64,000 bases of DNA from JAMLHH01 sp037189845 (lineage in GTDB: Bacteria; Bacteroidota; Bacteroidia; Chitinophagales; JADIYW01). Shown piece by piece: positions 44,249-52,124 of the stretch. Location of the stretch: assembly GCA_037189845.1 (NCBI GenBank), contig JBBCIS010000014.1, forward strand, positions 62,001 to 126,000. The letters are read 5' to 3'. Position 1 is the stretch's first letter; every line of letters starts with the position of its first letter. Position numbers and translations under genes: made by a program. A model generated the notes under the pieces. That model searched no databases. It saw nothing but the letters and a program-made list of their open reading frames with translations, and was not told the DNA's origin.

Positions 44249-45548
44249 TATACCAGTTAGTAAAGTTGCCAGAGCTACTAAATTTTTCAAAGCAGGTGTG
44301 AAAATGGGTGGCAATTATGCCGCTCACTATACCAAAAAAGCGTTTGGTGGTGGAGATAGTAAAGAAGAGTTGGATCGTAAAAATGCAGAAGAAATATTTA
44401 ATGTCCTTTCTCAGCTGAAAGGTACTGCTCTGAAGATTGCCCAGATGCTGAGTGTGGATACAGGTGTGTTGCCTAAGGCCTATGCTGAAAAGTTTGCCTC
44501 AGCTCAGAACAATGCCATGAGACTTTCCGGTCCGTTGGTCATGAATACTTTCAAAAAATATACAGACCAATCTCCACATGATTTGTATGATAGCTTTAAT
44601 ACGGAAGCCATAGCTGCTGCATCTATAGGCCAGGTGCATGAGGCATATAAAGACGGGAAGAGATTAGCTGTAAAAATTCAGTATCCCGGAGTAGCAGATA
44701 GTATTCATTCGGATATTAATATGGTGAAGCCATTTGTTTTGAGATATATGGGAGTCTCAGCAGATGCTGTACAGCAATATGTCGAAGAAATTACTGAAAG
44801 GCTGGTTGAGGAAACGGATTATGTAAAAGAGCTGAGCAATGGTCTGGATGCTTTGGAAGTGGCTCAGAGACATCCACGTATAATAATACCAGAATATTAT
44901 CCTGAACTTTCCAATCAGAGAATCCTGACAATGGACTGGCTCGAGGGAATCAGTTTGAATGATTTTATTCAGAATGAAACAGATCAGGAGAAACGCAATA
45001 TTATTGCTCAGGCTTTGGTAGATTTTTTCCAGGATCAGATCCATAGCAATAAAAAATTTCATGCAGATTTGCACCCGGGAAATTTTCTGGTAACTGAAGA
45101 TTTGAAGCTCGGAGTAATAGACTTCGGATGTTCTAAAGTACTACCACCTGATTTCTACAATCATTATTTCTCTCTTGTGAAAGAAGATGTATTGAATAAT
45201 ACAGAATTGTTGAAAAAAGTATATCTGTATCTGGATTTTATACGAGAAACTGATACACCGGATGAAGAGAAAATGTACTTTGATATCACTAACAGAACAG
45301 TAGAATTGATCTCAAGACCTTTGAGAGTCGATAGCTTTGATTTCGGTGATGAACAGTATAATCTGGATTTACAGAATTTCGGAGATGAGTTGAGCGCTAA
45401 TCAGGATTTAAAAAATAACAATGCTGCAAGAGGATCTAAGCACGCACTATTCCTGCATCGGGCATTTATAGGCTTATTTGGTATTATGTACAATCTGAAA
45501 GCAACAGTTAGCTTTGATCGCAATTTTGTAAAGAATGTAGAACTATAA
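44232..45548 (+). CDS. AarF/ABC1/UbiB-family atypical kinase
   Basis: 438 residues from ATG at 44232. Family-specific KxGQ-like region: ELKG is replaced here by QLKGTALKIAQMLSVDTGVLP; then AAASIGQVHEA (Ala-rich nucleotide loop), AVKIQYPG with the catalytic Lys, ETDYVKEL, HADLHPGNFLV catalytic loop and GVIDFGCSK with the metal Asp. UbiB/COQ8 proteins are ATPases supporting quinone or lipid metabolism. The neighbour polyprenyl synthase (divergent) is in line with a quinone role, but that is inference. Confidence 0.9.
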   Translation: METQNNIPVSKVARATKFFKAGVKMGGNYAAHYTKKAFGGGDSKEELDRKNAEEIFNVLSQLKGTALKIAQMLSVDTGVLPKAYAEKFASAQNNAMRLSGPLVMNTFKKYTDQSPHDLYDSFNTEAIAAASIGQVHEAYKDGKRLAVKIQYPGVADSIHSDINMVKPFVLRYMGVSADAVQQYVEEITERLVEETDYVKELSNGLDALEVAQRHPRIIIPEYYPELSNQRILTMDWLEGISLNDFIQNETDQEKRNIIAQALVDFFQDQIHSNKKFHADLHPGNFLVTEDLKLGVIDFGCSKVLPPDFYNHYFSLVKEDVLNNTELLKKVYLYLDFIRETDTPDEEKMYFDITNRTVELISRPLRVDSFDFGDEQYNLDLQNFGDELSANQDLKNNNAARGSKHALFLHRAFIGLFGIMYNLKATVSFDRNFVKNVEL

Positions 45549-45561
45549 GAAGAGGGTTTGA

Positions 45562-45759
45562 TTACTGATTCAGAAAGTCTTTCAGTTTTGGATGTGTGAT
45601 TAGCTTGTATCCAAGTAGAAGCACCCCAATAACTTCTACTGTAGTGCTGACGAGCATCATGAAATTAGCCCACGGTTGATGAGTGAGTTTTGCAAATGAT
45701 GCTATTATTGTCAACGCAAAACCAAAGAATAATACTGCAACAGCGTGTTTCGTTTTCAT
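45562..45759 (-). CDS. Small two-helix membrane protein, GldL-like
   Basis: 65 residues. Two hydrophobic helices (VAVLFFGFALTIIASFAKL, FMMLVSTTVEVIGVLLLGYKL) separated by THQPWA. The layout and the K-x-HxPWA turn resemble the N-terminal membrane part of the gliding motor protein GldL (K-I-x-HWP), though the cytoplasmic domain is absent. Last gene of the reverse operon, 11 nt after the 84-residue protein. Confidence 0.7.
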   Translation of the reverse strand: MKTKHAVAVLFFGFALTIIASFAKLTHQPWANFMMLVSTTVEVIGVLLLGYKLITHPKLKDFLNQ

Positions 45760-45770
45760 ATAAGAGAATG

Positions 45771-46025
45771 TTATTGCGCAGGGAATGCACGTTGAAATGC
45801 GCCCTCCATGCTTTTATGCATAGCTGTAAAGTGCTCTATACATGCATCAATGAGTGTGTCATCTATCAGTCCGGAGATATCTTCAAGACCGGTAATGCTT
45901 TCACTTTCACGGATTTTATACGTTTGCTCCATTTGTCCCATCTCAAATTTGACCGAGTATTTCATATTCATTGCAAACACAGTGATTTTTACGTATGGGT
46001 GAGGAATCGTGCCTATTATTCTCAT
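45771..46025 (-). CDS. Conserved small cytoplasmic protein
   Basis: 84 residues. RIIGTIPHPYVKITVFAMNMKY, KFEMGQMEQTYKIRESES and a C-terminal LIDACIEHFTAMHKSMEGAF: a beta-strand N terminus and helical C terminus. I believe this family is widespread in Bacteroidota but has no known role. It overlaps the upstream membrane protein gene by 4 nt (ATGA), indicating translational coupling. Confidence 0.75.
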   Translation of the reverse strand: MRIIGTIPHPYVKITVFAMNMKYSVKFEMGQMEQTYKIRESESITGLEDISGLIDDTLIDACIEHFTAMHKSMEGAFQRAFPAQ

Positions 46026-46462
46026 TGATATCTCTTTAAATCCAGTTTCAAACCTTTTGATTTATTTCTCCCTCTGCGGGATCGTAATCTGTTAGAAGGT
46101 TCTTTGGATGCGATCAATGTACCGCTCCATGCAAAAAATCCTCCTAAAAGCCCAAATAAAACAGCGCCGACGCAAAGTAAAGTAAAACCTCCGATTTGAG
46201 CATTCATCGAGCTACCTAAAATTTCTCCTATTTTATTGGCAAATGAAAAGTTATCGCCTCTGGTAAGTATGGAGCTATATGTGAAGTAATAAAGTCCTAC
46301 ACCTATAAAACCTGTTAAGAATGAAAAAAAGCCGGATTGGTAAGCGATCAAACCGGATATGAAGCATATAACTGTGAAGATCCACCAGGGTAAAATATAG
46401 CTTAAACCCCATGAAATAAGGGCGATGAGGATGATTTGTATAGCGAATGTTACTGGTTTCAT
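46022..46462 (-). CDS. Integral membrane protein of unknown function
   Basis: 146 residues with about four helices (ALISWGLSYILPWWIFTVICFI, GFFSFLTGFIGVGLYYFTY, IGGFTLLCVGAVLFGLLGGFFAW) and a strongly basic C-terminal tail (RLRSRRGRNKSKGLKLDLK). No named family. Coupled by 4-nt overlaps to both the acylase upstream and the small protein downstream. Confidence 0.75.
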   Translation of the reverse strand: MKPVTFAIQIILIALISWGLSYILPWWIFTVICFISGLIAYQSGFFSFLTGFIGVGLYYFTYSSILTRGDNFSFANKIGEILGSSMNAQIGGFTLLCVGAVLFGLLGGFFAWSGTLIASKEPSNRLRSRRGRNKSKGLKLDLKRYQ

Positions 46463-48870
46463 AAAGTTGAATTTAAGCTGTTTTTTGCTTCGTCCAGATT
46501 CTTAAAGAATTGGTGGCGGTAATATTTTCCTTCAGCCCAGGCTTCCACAAATGAGTTATAAGCTTTTGATCCGGGATTTCCTGATTGTCCGCCCGGATAC
46601 ATACCATAACCCTGAACCTGACCATCTTTGAAGTCTATAATAAATCTGACAGATGCTCCCCATCTGCTGGAAGTCGCATTAACAATATGAGCATAACCTC
46701 CAATCTTAATATAACGTTCTGAGAAAGCTTCTAACTGAGACATATGCTTGATGCTGGTGTTTTTGTAAAATCTGAATTCTTTCTGATCCGGATGTTGGTT
46801 GAACCAGGCTACAGTAGAGTCAAATGATATAAGCAGCACATCTTGTAATGTTTCGGTTTTTTGAGTGCCTTTGATGTCAAATAACGGAAAAGCCGGATGG
46901 TTTTTAATAATATCAATAGCGGTATATTCCTGAGGAAAAATAAAGCTGGCGTTGTCTGTATTTTTCAACTCATCCCAGGCAATATTCTCAAAATATTCCC
47001 ACCATTTGTAGAAATAAGATGCAGCCTGAGATTCATAGTCAGTGACAAAGTTCCATTTTGCCAGTTTTTCATAAATGTCAGATGACTTGCGTTTAGCAAT
47101 GTACGGGAGCATCAAAGGAAGTGCTTCTCTGGCATGTATGCTCACATTATCATACTGGAGCTTTTTCATGTCATCCACAGTGATGTCGCTGGATTGAGCC
47201 AGGAATTCATTGATTCTTCTGTTCCGGAAATTCTCGTAGTCAAAACCTAAAACATAGTACGGGTAATTTTTACCGACAGGAATCTGATTAGCAGAACTGA
47301 CAAATCCTCTGGCAGGATTGAGCACATAAGGAGTCTGATTATTTGGTATAAAATAATTTTCGATCTGCGAAAGATCAGCTTCTGTAAGTTTTTGGAGAAA
47401 TTTACCTTGCTCAGGATATCTGATCCAGAATTTACCGTGCTCTTTGATCGCTATATTGTTATGTATATCGGCATAAACAAAGTTTTGAGCAGGACACCAA
47501 TATGCATTGAGAGCCTCCAGATATTCCTGATGATTTTTTGCACGATTGAGCTTGTGGAAAGCCATGAGATCATTGGTGCCTTTTAATGCCAGCCAGCTCA
47601 TTGTCAGATCCTGCTTGTCTTTCCTTTCACTGAAATCCTTGTCGTAAACTACGGGGCCGACAGCTGTCCATTTAATAGTTTCAGTTACATTTTTGCCGCC
47701 TTTTACAATATATGTTTCCTGAATTTCTTCAAATTCTTTCCATTCACCCTGAGCCTTGTATTTTGTATCATCGCCGGGTTTTCTTTCCACAGTGTACCAG
47801 TCTCTGACATCCATGCCTGCATTTGTTACACCCCAGGCGATGTGTTCATTATAACCGATAATGATTCCGGGAGCACCGGGCAAGGTCACGCCGTATACAT
47901 TCAGACCAGGTGCGCTTAACTGCATTTCATACCAGATAGAAGGAAATGTTAATCCCAGATGCGGATCATTACACAGAATAGGTTTGCCGGAAGCTGTTTT
48001 TGTTCCGGATACAGCCCAGTTATTGCTGCCCAATCCTCTTTGAGGCAAAAATGACTGTATAGGATTTTTATAAAATGCAAGTGGTGCTGTAGAATCTACT
48101 GCTTTAGAGGGAACAGATGGTGCAGGCAATGCTTCAAAGTTAAAAGCAGTTTCCAATGGAATAATAGGATCCGGCTGAGAAGGATAGTCAGGGTAAAGGA
48201 TATCAAATATATCTCTGCCCAACAGATTCATGGCATTTGTGTACTCAATATCATTATCTGTTCCGGTCAGATCATTGGCCATATATTTCAGCAATAATGC
48301 ACTGTTAATAGGTTTCCATTCCTGCGGCTTATATCCAAGAAGCTTATATTCAATCGGTAGTTTTCCTCTTTTAGCTTCAGAGATAAACTGATTGATCCCT
48401 TTTGTAAAAGAAGTGACCGTTTTTTCAATAACAGGATCTGCTAATAGAATTGGTAAAGATTCTTCAGCTGCTTTCTTTAACCCGATTCTTCTGTGGTATC
48501 TGTCCAGTGCAAGCGCTTTTACTCCGACAATCTCAGTTAGCCTTCCTGAAGCAGCATAACTGATAAATTCCATTTGCCACAATCTGTCTTTGGCCATCAC
48601 ATAACCTTGCGCATAGTACAGATCTTCTTCATTGTCTGCAAAAATATGCGGGATATGATTTTCATCGTAAATAATAGTGGCTTTGCCGTTTGGGCCATCA
48701 ATTTCGATTTGTTCACTCGCAATCGGATGTAGATCTATATTAGACCAGAACCCATGGGAAGGACTTAATAGCTTGCCGATAGATGGGGTACTGCCTATAT
48801 TAATTCCTAATAGGACGGTGAGTGCAATAGATATAATGAGCAGTATAATTCCGAAAAGTCGTTTGGTCAT
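46459..48870 (-). CDS. Penicillin acylase family (Ntn hydrolase) protein
   Basis: 803 residues. An N-terminal membrane segment (IILLIISIALTVLLGINIG), alpha chain (AQGYVMAKDRLWQMEF, ASGRLTEIVG), and the beta-chain start at GSNNWAVSGTKTASGKPIL whose Ser becomes the N-terminal nucleophile after autocatalytic cleavage; NDPHLGLTFPSIWYEMQL and GAPGIIIGYNEHIAWGVTN follow. Probably a periplasmic amidase; natural substrates (acyl-homoserine lactones, N-acyl amino acids) are undetermined. Leads a reverse operon of four overlapping or closely spaced genes. Confidence 0.93.
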   Translation of the reverse strand: MTKRLFGIILLIISIALTVLLGINIGSTPSIGKLLSPSHGFWSNIDLHPIASEQIEIDGPNGKATIIYDENHIPHIFADNEEDLYYAQGYVMAKDRLWQMEFISYAASGRLTEIVGVKALALDRYHRRIGLKKAAEESLPILLADPVIEKTVTSFTKGINQFISEAKRGKLPIEYKLLGYKPQEWKPINSALLLKYMANDLTGTDNDIEYTNAMNLLGRDIFDILYPDYPSQPDPIIPLETAFNFEALPAPSVPSKAVDSTAPLAFYKNPIQSFLPQRGLGSNNWAVSGTKTASGKPILCNDPHLGLTFPSIWYEMQLSAPGLNVYGVTLPGAPGIIIGYNEHIAWGVTNAGMDVRDWYTVERKPGDDTKYKAQGEWKEFEEIQETYIVKGGKNVTETIKWTAVGPVVYDKDFSERKDKQDLTMSWLALKGTNDLMAFHKLNRAKNHQEYLEALNAYWCPAQNFVYADIHNNIAIKEHGKFWIRYPEQGKFLQKLTEADLSQIENYFIPNNQTPYVLNPARGFVSSANQIPVGKNYPYYVLGFDYENFRNRRINEFLAQSSDITVDDMKKLQYDNVSIHAREALPLMLPYIAKRKSSDIYEKLAKWNFVTDYESQAASYFYKWWEYFENIAWDELKNTDNASFIFPQEYTAIDIIKNHPAFPLFDIKGTQKTETLQDVLLISFDSTVAWFNQHPDQKEFRFYKNTSIKHMSQLEAFSERYIKIGGYAHIVNATSSRWGASVRFIIDFKDGQVQGYGMYPGGQSGNPGSKAYNSFVEAWAEGKYYRHQFFKNLDEAKNSLNSTL

Positions 48871-49318
48871 AAGATGATTTATGCTAACAATGAAATTAAG
48901 TAATTCTGTTCTAAGTTCTTAACATTTTACTAAGAGAATAATCTATTGCGGTAGTCAGCTAATAATAAGCAATATGCAATAAGCAAGGATACAATTATGA
49001 TGTTGGAGTTATGGAGGACGATTTGCTGACGCTGTAGCAACAGGTAGAATGTAAAAGGATGCAATAAAGCAACAGGTAAGCAATGGAATAGTGATAATCT
49101 TACTTGTTTCTGCTGATATACTTTATTTTGCTATGGATTTTATTGATGGCATTTCAAGGTAATAAGAGGTTAGGTGAAGAAGAGTTAATGGAGTAAAATC
49201 CGATAGATATTGAGATAATCCTGTTTTTTGTTAATTTAGAGAGTTTATCTTTGAATTATTCGTTCAGACAGATGAATTGCTTTAGCATTCGGACGAGTAT
49301 TTGCTAATATTTTATTTT
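48871..49318. other. 448-bp intergenic region
   Basis: No gene. It separates two divergent units. Between 48960 and 49090 are reiterated GCAATA/AGCAA stretches, including an 11-bp direct repeat (AGCAACAGGTA at 49036-49046 and 49068-49078). Close to the MBL-fold gene is a -7 box, TATCTTTG at 49246-49253. Confidence 0.5.
49246..49253 (+). promoter_or_regulatory. -7 box for MBL-fold gene
   Basis: TATCTTTG; a TTG lies only 15 nt upstream. Predicted start about 49260, a leader of about 60 nt. Confidence 0.5.
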
Positions 49319-50155
49319 ATGAATTTATATAGTATAGAGACGGGCTTATTTAAGTTAGATGGAGGAGCAATGTTTGGTGTGGTTCCCAAATCCATGTGGG
49401 AAAAGCTCAATCCGCCGGATGAGAACAACATGTGTACATGGGCATCACGCTGCTTGCTGGTAGAAGCAGGCGAACGGGTCGTATTGGTAGATACCGGATT
49501 AGGCAATAAGCAGGATGAAAAATTCAGATCGCATTTTTCCCCTCATGGAGAAGATACTTTAGAAAAATCTCTGGCAAAGCATGGATTTGTTCCTGAGGAC
49601 ATTACGGATGTTATTTTGACACATTTGCATTTTGACCATTGCGGAGGTGCTGTTAATAAAACTGAGGAAGGTAAGTATGTGCTGGCTTTTCCTAATGCTA
49701 CTTACTGGTCTTCCTATGAGCACTGGAAATGGGCAATAAATCCTAATCCGAGAGAAAAAGCATCTTTCCTGAAAGAAAATATGTTGCCGATATACGAATC
49801 CGGACAATTGAAATTCACTGAGCAGGATGAGCTTGGAATAGAAAGTATAGATATAGAATATATGCACGGTCATACCGAGTCTATGCAGATAGTTCATATT
49901 TACAGAGATTCACAAACTATTTCTTTCGTTTCAGATTTGATACCAAGTCATCACCATGTGCGTATGCCTTACATTATGGCGTATGATGTGAGACCGCTGG
50001 AATCTATGAAAGAGAAATCTATGATACTGGAAGCAGCTTATGAAAACGATCACATCTTATTTTTTCAGCATGACCACCAGGTAGAATGCTGCAGACTGGA
50101 TAGGAATGAAAAAGGAATTTTTGTGTCGGAAACTTTTAAGCTGTCAGATATTTAA
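49319..50155 (+). CDS. MBL-fold metallohydrolase
   Basis: 278 residues from ATG at 49319 (open upstream to TTG at 49301). Metallo-beta-lactamase fold with HLHFDH at 102-107 (His102, His104, Asp106, His107), VDTGLG before it, the third-metal-site HGHTESM, and SDLIPSHHH. No signal peptide, so cytoplasmic. Resembles quorum-quenching lactonase-like and AttM-like hydrolases, but substrate is unknown. Converges with the histidine kinase gene, overlapping 4 nt. Confidence 0.9.
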   Translation: MNLYSIETGLFKLDGGAMFGVVPKSMWEKLNPPDENNMCTWASRCLLVEAGERVVLVDTGLGNKQDEKFRSHFSPHGEDTLEKSLAKHGFVPEDITDVILTHLHFDHCGGAVNKTEEGKYVLAFPNATYWSSYEHWKWAINPNPREKASFLKENMLPIYESGQLKFTEQDELGIESIDIEYMHGHTESMQIVHIYRDSQTISFVSDLIPSHHHVRMPYIMAYDVRPLESMKEKSMILEAAYENDHILFFQHDHQVECCRLDRNEKGIFVSETFKLSDI

Positions 50156-51342
50156 AAGACGTCTTTTCTGAACTGTATTCTGAATGTAGTGCCTTTTCCC
50201 ACTGTAGATTCACGGACAAAGATTTTTCCTTTGTGATACTCTTCTATAATTCGCTGTGTCAGGGTCAATCCCAGGCCCCAGCCTCTTTTTTTAGTGGAAT
50301 ATCCCGGCTCGAAAATGGATTTGATTTTATTGGCAGGAATACCTTTGCCTGTATCTTTCACATCTACTGTTAAAGCACCGCCTATGTTATCTATGACGAT
50401 GTCGATTTGGCCAACACCTTCCATCGCATCCAGGGCATTTTTGATAAGATTTTCCATCACCCACTCAAAAAGAGAAGCATTGAGCATTGCATGATTATCG
50501 CCCTGGGTATTGTCAGTAACTGTAAACTGGACGCTTTTTGCTGCACGGCTACTCATATAATCTACTATTTTTTGAATAGCTTCAGTTGTATCCGTGGAGT
50601 TCAGTGTTGGTGTGGAACCTATTTTGGAAAATCTGTCAGCGACCAGATCCAATCGAGAAAGATCTTTTTTTAATTCATCAATGACAAAGGCATCCTCGGT
50701 ATCTTCCAGCTTAGTTTCCAGATAATCAACCCATGCACTTAATGAAGATAGGGGAGTGCCCAACTGGTGCGCGGTTTCCTTAGCCATACCAGCCCACAGC
50801 TGGTTTTGTACAGCAGTTCTGGAAAAAGAAACTGCTACTAATGCTAAAATCAAAAACAGAACAACCAGTGACAAAAGCAGATAAGGATAGATCTTGATGA
50901 GCTTTAATAAATCTGAAGCATCATAATAAAGCAGTTGCGGAGGCTCATTGGGATTGACAATAAATTCTACCACCTGATTTTTGCTTTTTAACTCCTTCAG
51001 ATAGTCGTTGAGAGCTTCCTGGTCAGTCAGGATTTTTTCATCATTCAGATTTTTTGAATCGAAAAGATCATTGTCAGAAGACACCCAGATGACAGGGATC
51101 GATTCATTTTTGCGGGTAAGCTTCAGTGCCTCATCTATTTCATTCTCATCTGTGGAAGATATCAATGTCCTGTAGGCCATAGCCATATCATGTACTCTTG
51201 CTTTTTCGTCCTTCTCTACAGTTCTGGCCAGATGATATGTAAATGCCAGCGAGAAAAAGATGATGGTCAGCGCACAAGCTAATAGTACAAACCTCCATAG
51301 CTTTCTTTGAGAATATAGATCTTTGGATTTCCTTACTGACAT
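50152..51342 (-). CDS. Orphan sensor histidine kinase
   Basis: 396 residues. Membrane helices at about 16-38 and 151-173 enclose a ~110-residue periplasmic sensor. The dimerisation/phosphoacceptor motif is AKETAHQLGTPLSSLSAW with His192; the ATPase shows the N box NLIKNALDAM, G1 VKDTGKGIP and G2 GWGLGLTLTQRI. No response-regulator gene is in the window, so its partner lies elsewhere. The H box with Gln-Leu-Gly-Thr-Pro is the NtrB-like HPK subgroup common in Bacteroidota. Confidence 0.93.
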   Translation of the reverse strand: MSVRKSKDLYSQRKLWRFVLLACALTIIFFSLAFTYHLARTVEKDEKARVHDMAMAYRTLISSTDENEIDEALKLTRKNESIPVIWVSSDNDLFDSKNLNDEKILTDQEALNDYLKELKSKNQVVEFIVNPNEPPQLLYYDASDLLKLIKIYPYLLLSLVVLFLILALVAVSFSRTAVQNQLWAGMAKETAHQLGTPLSSLSAWVDYLETKLEDTEDAFVIDELKKDLSRLDLVADRFSKIGSTPTLNSTDTTEAIQKIVDYMSSRAAKSVQFTVTDNTQGDNHAMLNASLFEWVMENLIKNALDAMEGVGQIDIVIDNIGGALTVDVKDTGKGIPANKIKSIFEPGYSTKKRGWGLGLTLTQRIIEEYHKGKIFVRESTVGKGTTFRIQFRKDVF

Positions 51343-51411
51343 TCCAATTAAAAGTAAGTATTCTGCTCAGAATATTTCAGTGAAATAATTTAAAAAATAA
51401 AGGATCCTCTG

Positions 51412-51441
51412 TTGTTAAAGAAGAAAAGAGTAGTATATTTG
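51412..51441 (+). promoter_or_regulatory. tRNA-Val promoter
   Basis: TTG at 51412-51414, 19-nt spacer, TATATTTG at 51434-51441; predicted start about 51448. Confidence 0.8.
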
Positions 51442-51492
51442 CACTCGCAATTGAGCAAACGCAAAGATTGCGACAGTTCTTCGGAAAAATTA

Positions 51493-51567
51493 GGGCGCAT
51501 AGCTCAGCTGGTTCAGAGCACCTGCCTTACAAGCAGGGGGTCACAGGTTCGAATCCTGTTGTGCCCA
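51493..51567 (+). tRNA. tRNA-Val (anticodon TAC)
   Basis: Cloverleaf of 75 nt: acceptor GGGCGCA / TGTGCCC (one G-U), D arm GCTC...GAGC, anticodon stem CTGC / GCAG with loop CTTACAA (TAC), T arm ACAGG-TTCGAAT-CCTGT. Discriminator A; CCA is not encoded. Confidence 0.97.
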
Positions 51568-51571
51568 CATC

Positions 51572-51606
51572 AAAAGGGATACTTTTAAAAGTATCCCTTT
51601 TTATTT
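51572..51606 (+). terminator. Terminator after tRNA-Val
   Basis: AAAAGGGATACTT pairs with AAGTATCCCTTTT around loop TTAA, followed by TTTATTTT. Confidence 0.9.
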
Positions 51607-51705
51607 TCAACTTGTTGTAACCTGATTTTTTATTGTATTCGCTTCAGAGCTGTAGCCTGGATCGCTCACTGAGGGCTGGCTTTCTTTTTTGTAGAGGAAA
51701 AAGCG

Positions 51706-51737
51706 AAATAAAAAAAGCCCCGGATTCCGGAGCTTTT
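51706..51737 (-). terminator. Terminator after initiator tRNA
   Basis: Reverse strand AAAAGCTCCGG / CCGGGGCTTTT (one G-U), loop AAT, then TTTTTATTT. Confidence 0.85.
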
Positions 51738-51744
51738 CATCTTG

Positions 51745-51817
51745 TAGCGGGAACAGGACTCGAACCTGTGGCCTTCGGGTTATGAGCCCGACGAGCTACC
51801 AACTGCTCCATCCCGCG
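51745..51817 (-). tRNA. Initiator tRNA-fMet (anticodon CAT)
   Basis: 73-nt cloverleaf. Initiator marks: unpaired 1-72 position (C against T), three G-C pairs in the anticodon stem (TCGGG-CTCATAA-CCCGA) and an A11-T24 pair in the D stem (GAGC / GCTC). CCA is not encoded. T arm ACAGG-TTCGAGT-CCTGT. Confidence 0.96.
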
Positions 51818-52124
51818 ATTTGGTAGTGCAAAGATACACAATTGCTTTGAGTTTGGCGTGTTAAGGTTGTGTAAATGTTAATGTGGCTATAGAGCAATTC
51901 CGATGCTATGTGGGGTACCTGAATGACTGTGTGTTGTTAACCCGTAGTGATGAAGGAAGATGCAGCGATAGCCTGAAGGTCGTCCAATCATAAAAAATGT
52001 CAGTTTTTGTCATCTGAGATCTTTGTGATTAAGTTGTCTTGTCAGTCGGGTATGTCATTTTGCCATAAAAATTGTGATGGCACTTCAATTGTAGAGATAA
52101 GGGAAAAATCGAAAATTAATAGAT
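51818..52124. other. 307-bp region upstream of dnaK
   Basis: No gene. No CIRCE element and no clean TAnnTTTG box within 60 nt of dnaK. A sigma-54-like sequence lies at 52078-52093. Confidence 0.5.
52078..52093 (+). promoter_or_regulatory. Sigma-54-like sequence upstream of dnaK
   Basis: TGGCAC-N5-TTGTA matches the -24/-12 consensus TGGCAC-N5-TTGCA except for GT in place of GC. The implied start near 52104 leaves a 21-nt leader to the dnaK ATG. Could be chance. Confidence 0.3.

Noticed and set aside
45690..46028. 112-residue forward frame antisense to two small reverse genes
   Set aside because: The reverse genes are coupled by ATGA overlaps and have coherent helices; the forward frame has no such support.
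51818..52124. CIRCE element for dnaK
   Set aside because: Searched for TTAGCACTC-N9-GAGTGCTAA; nothing similar is present.
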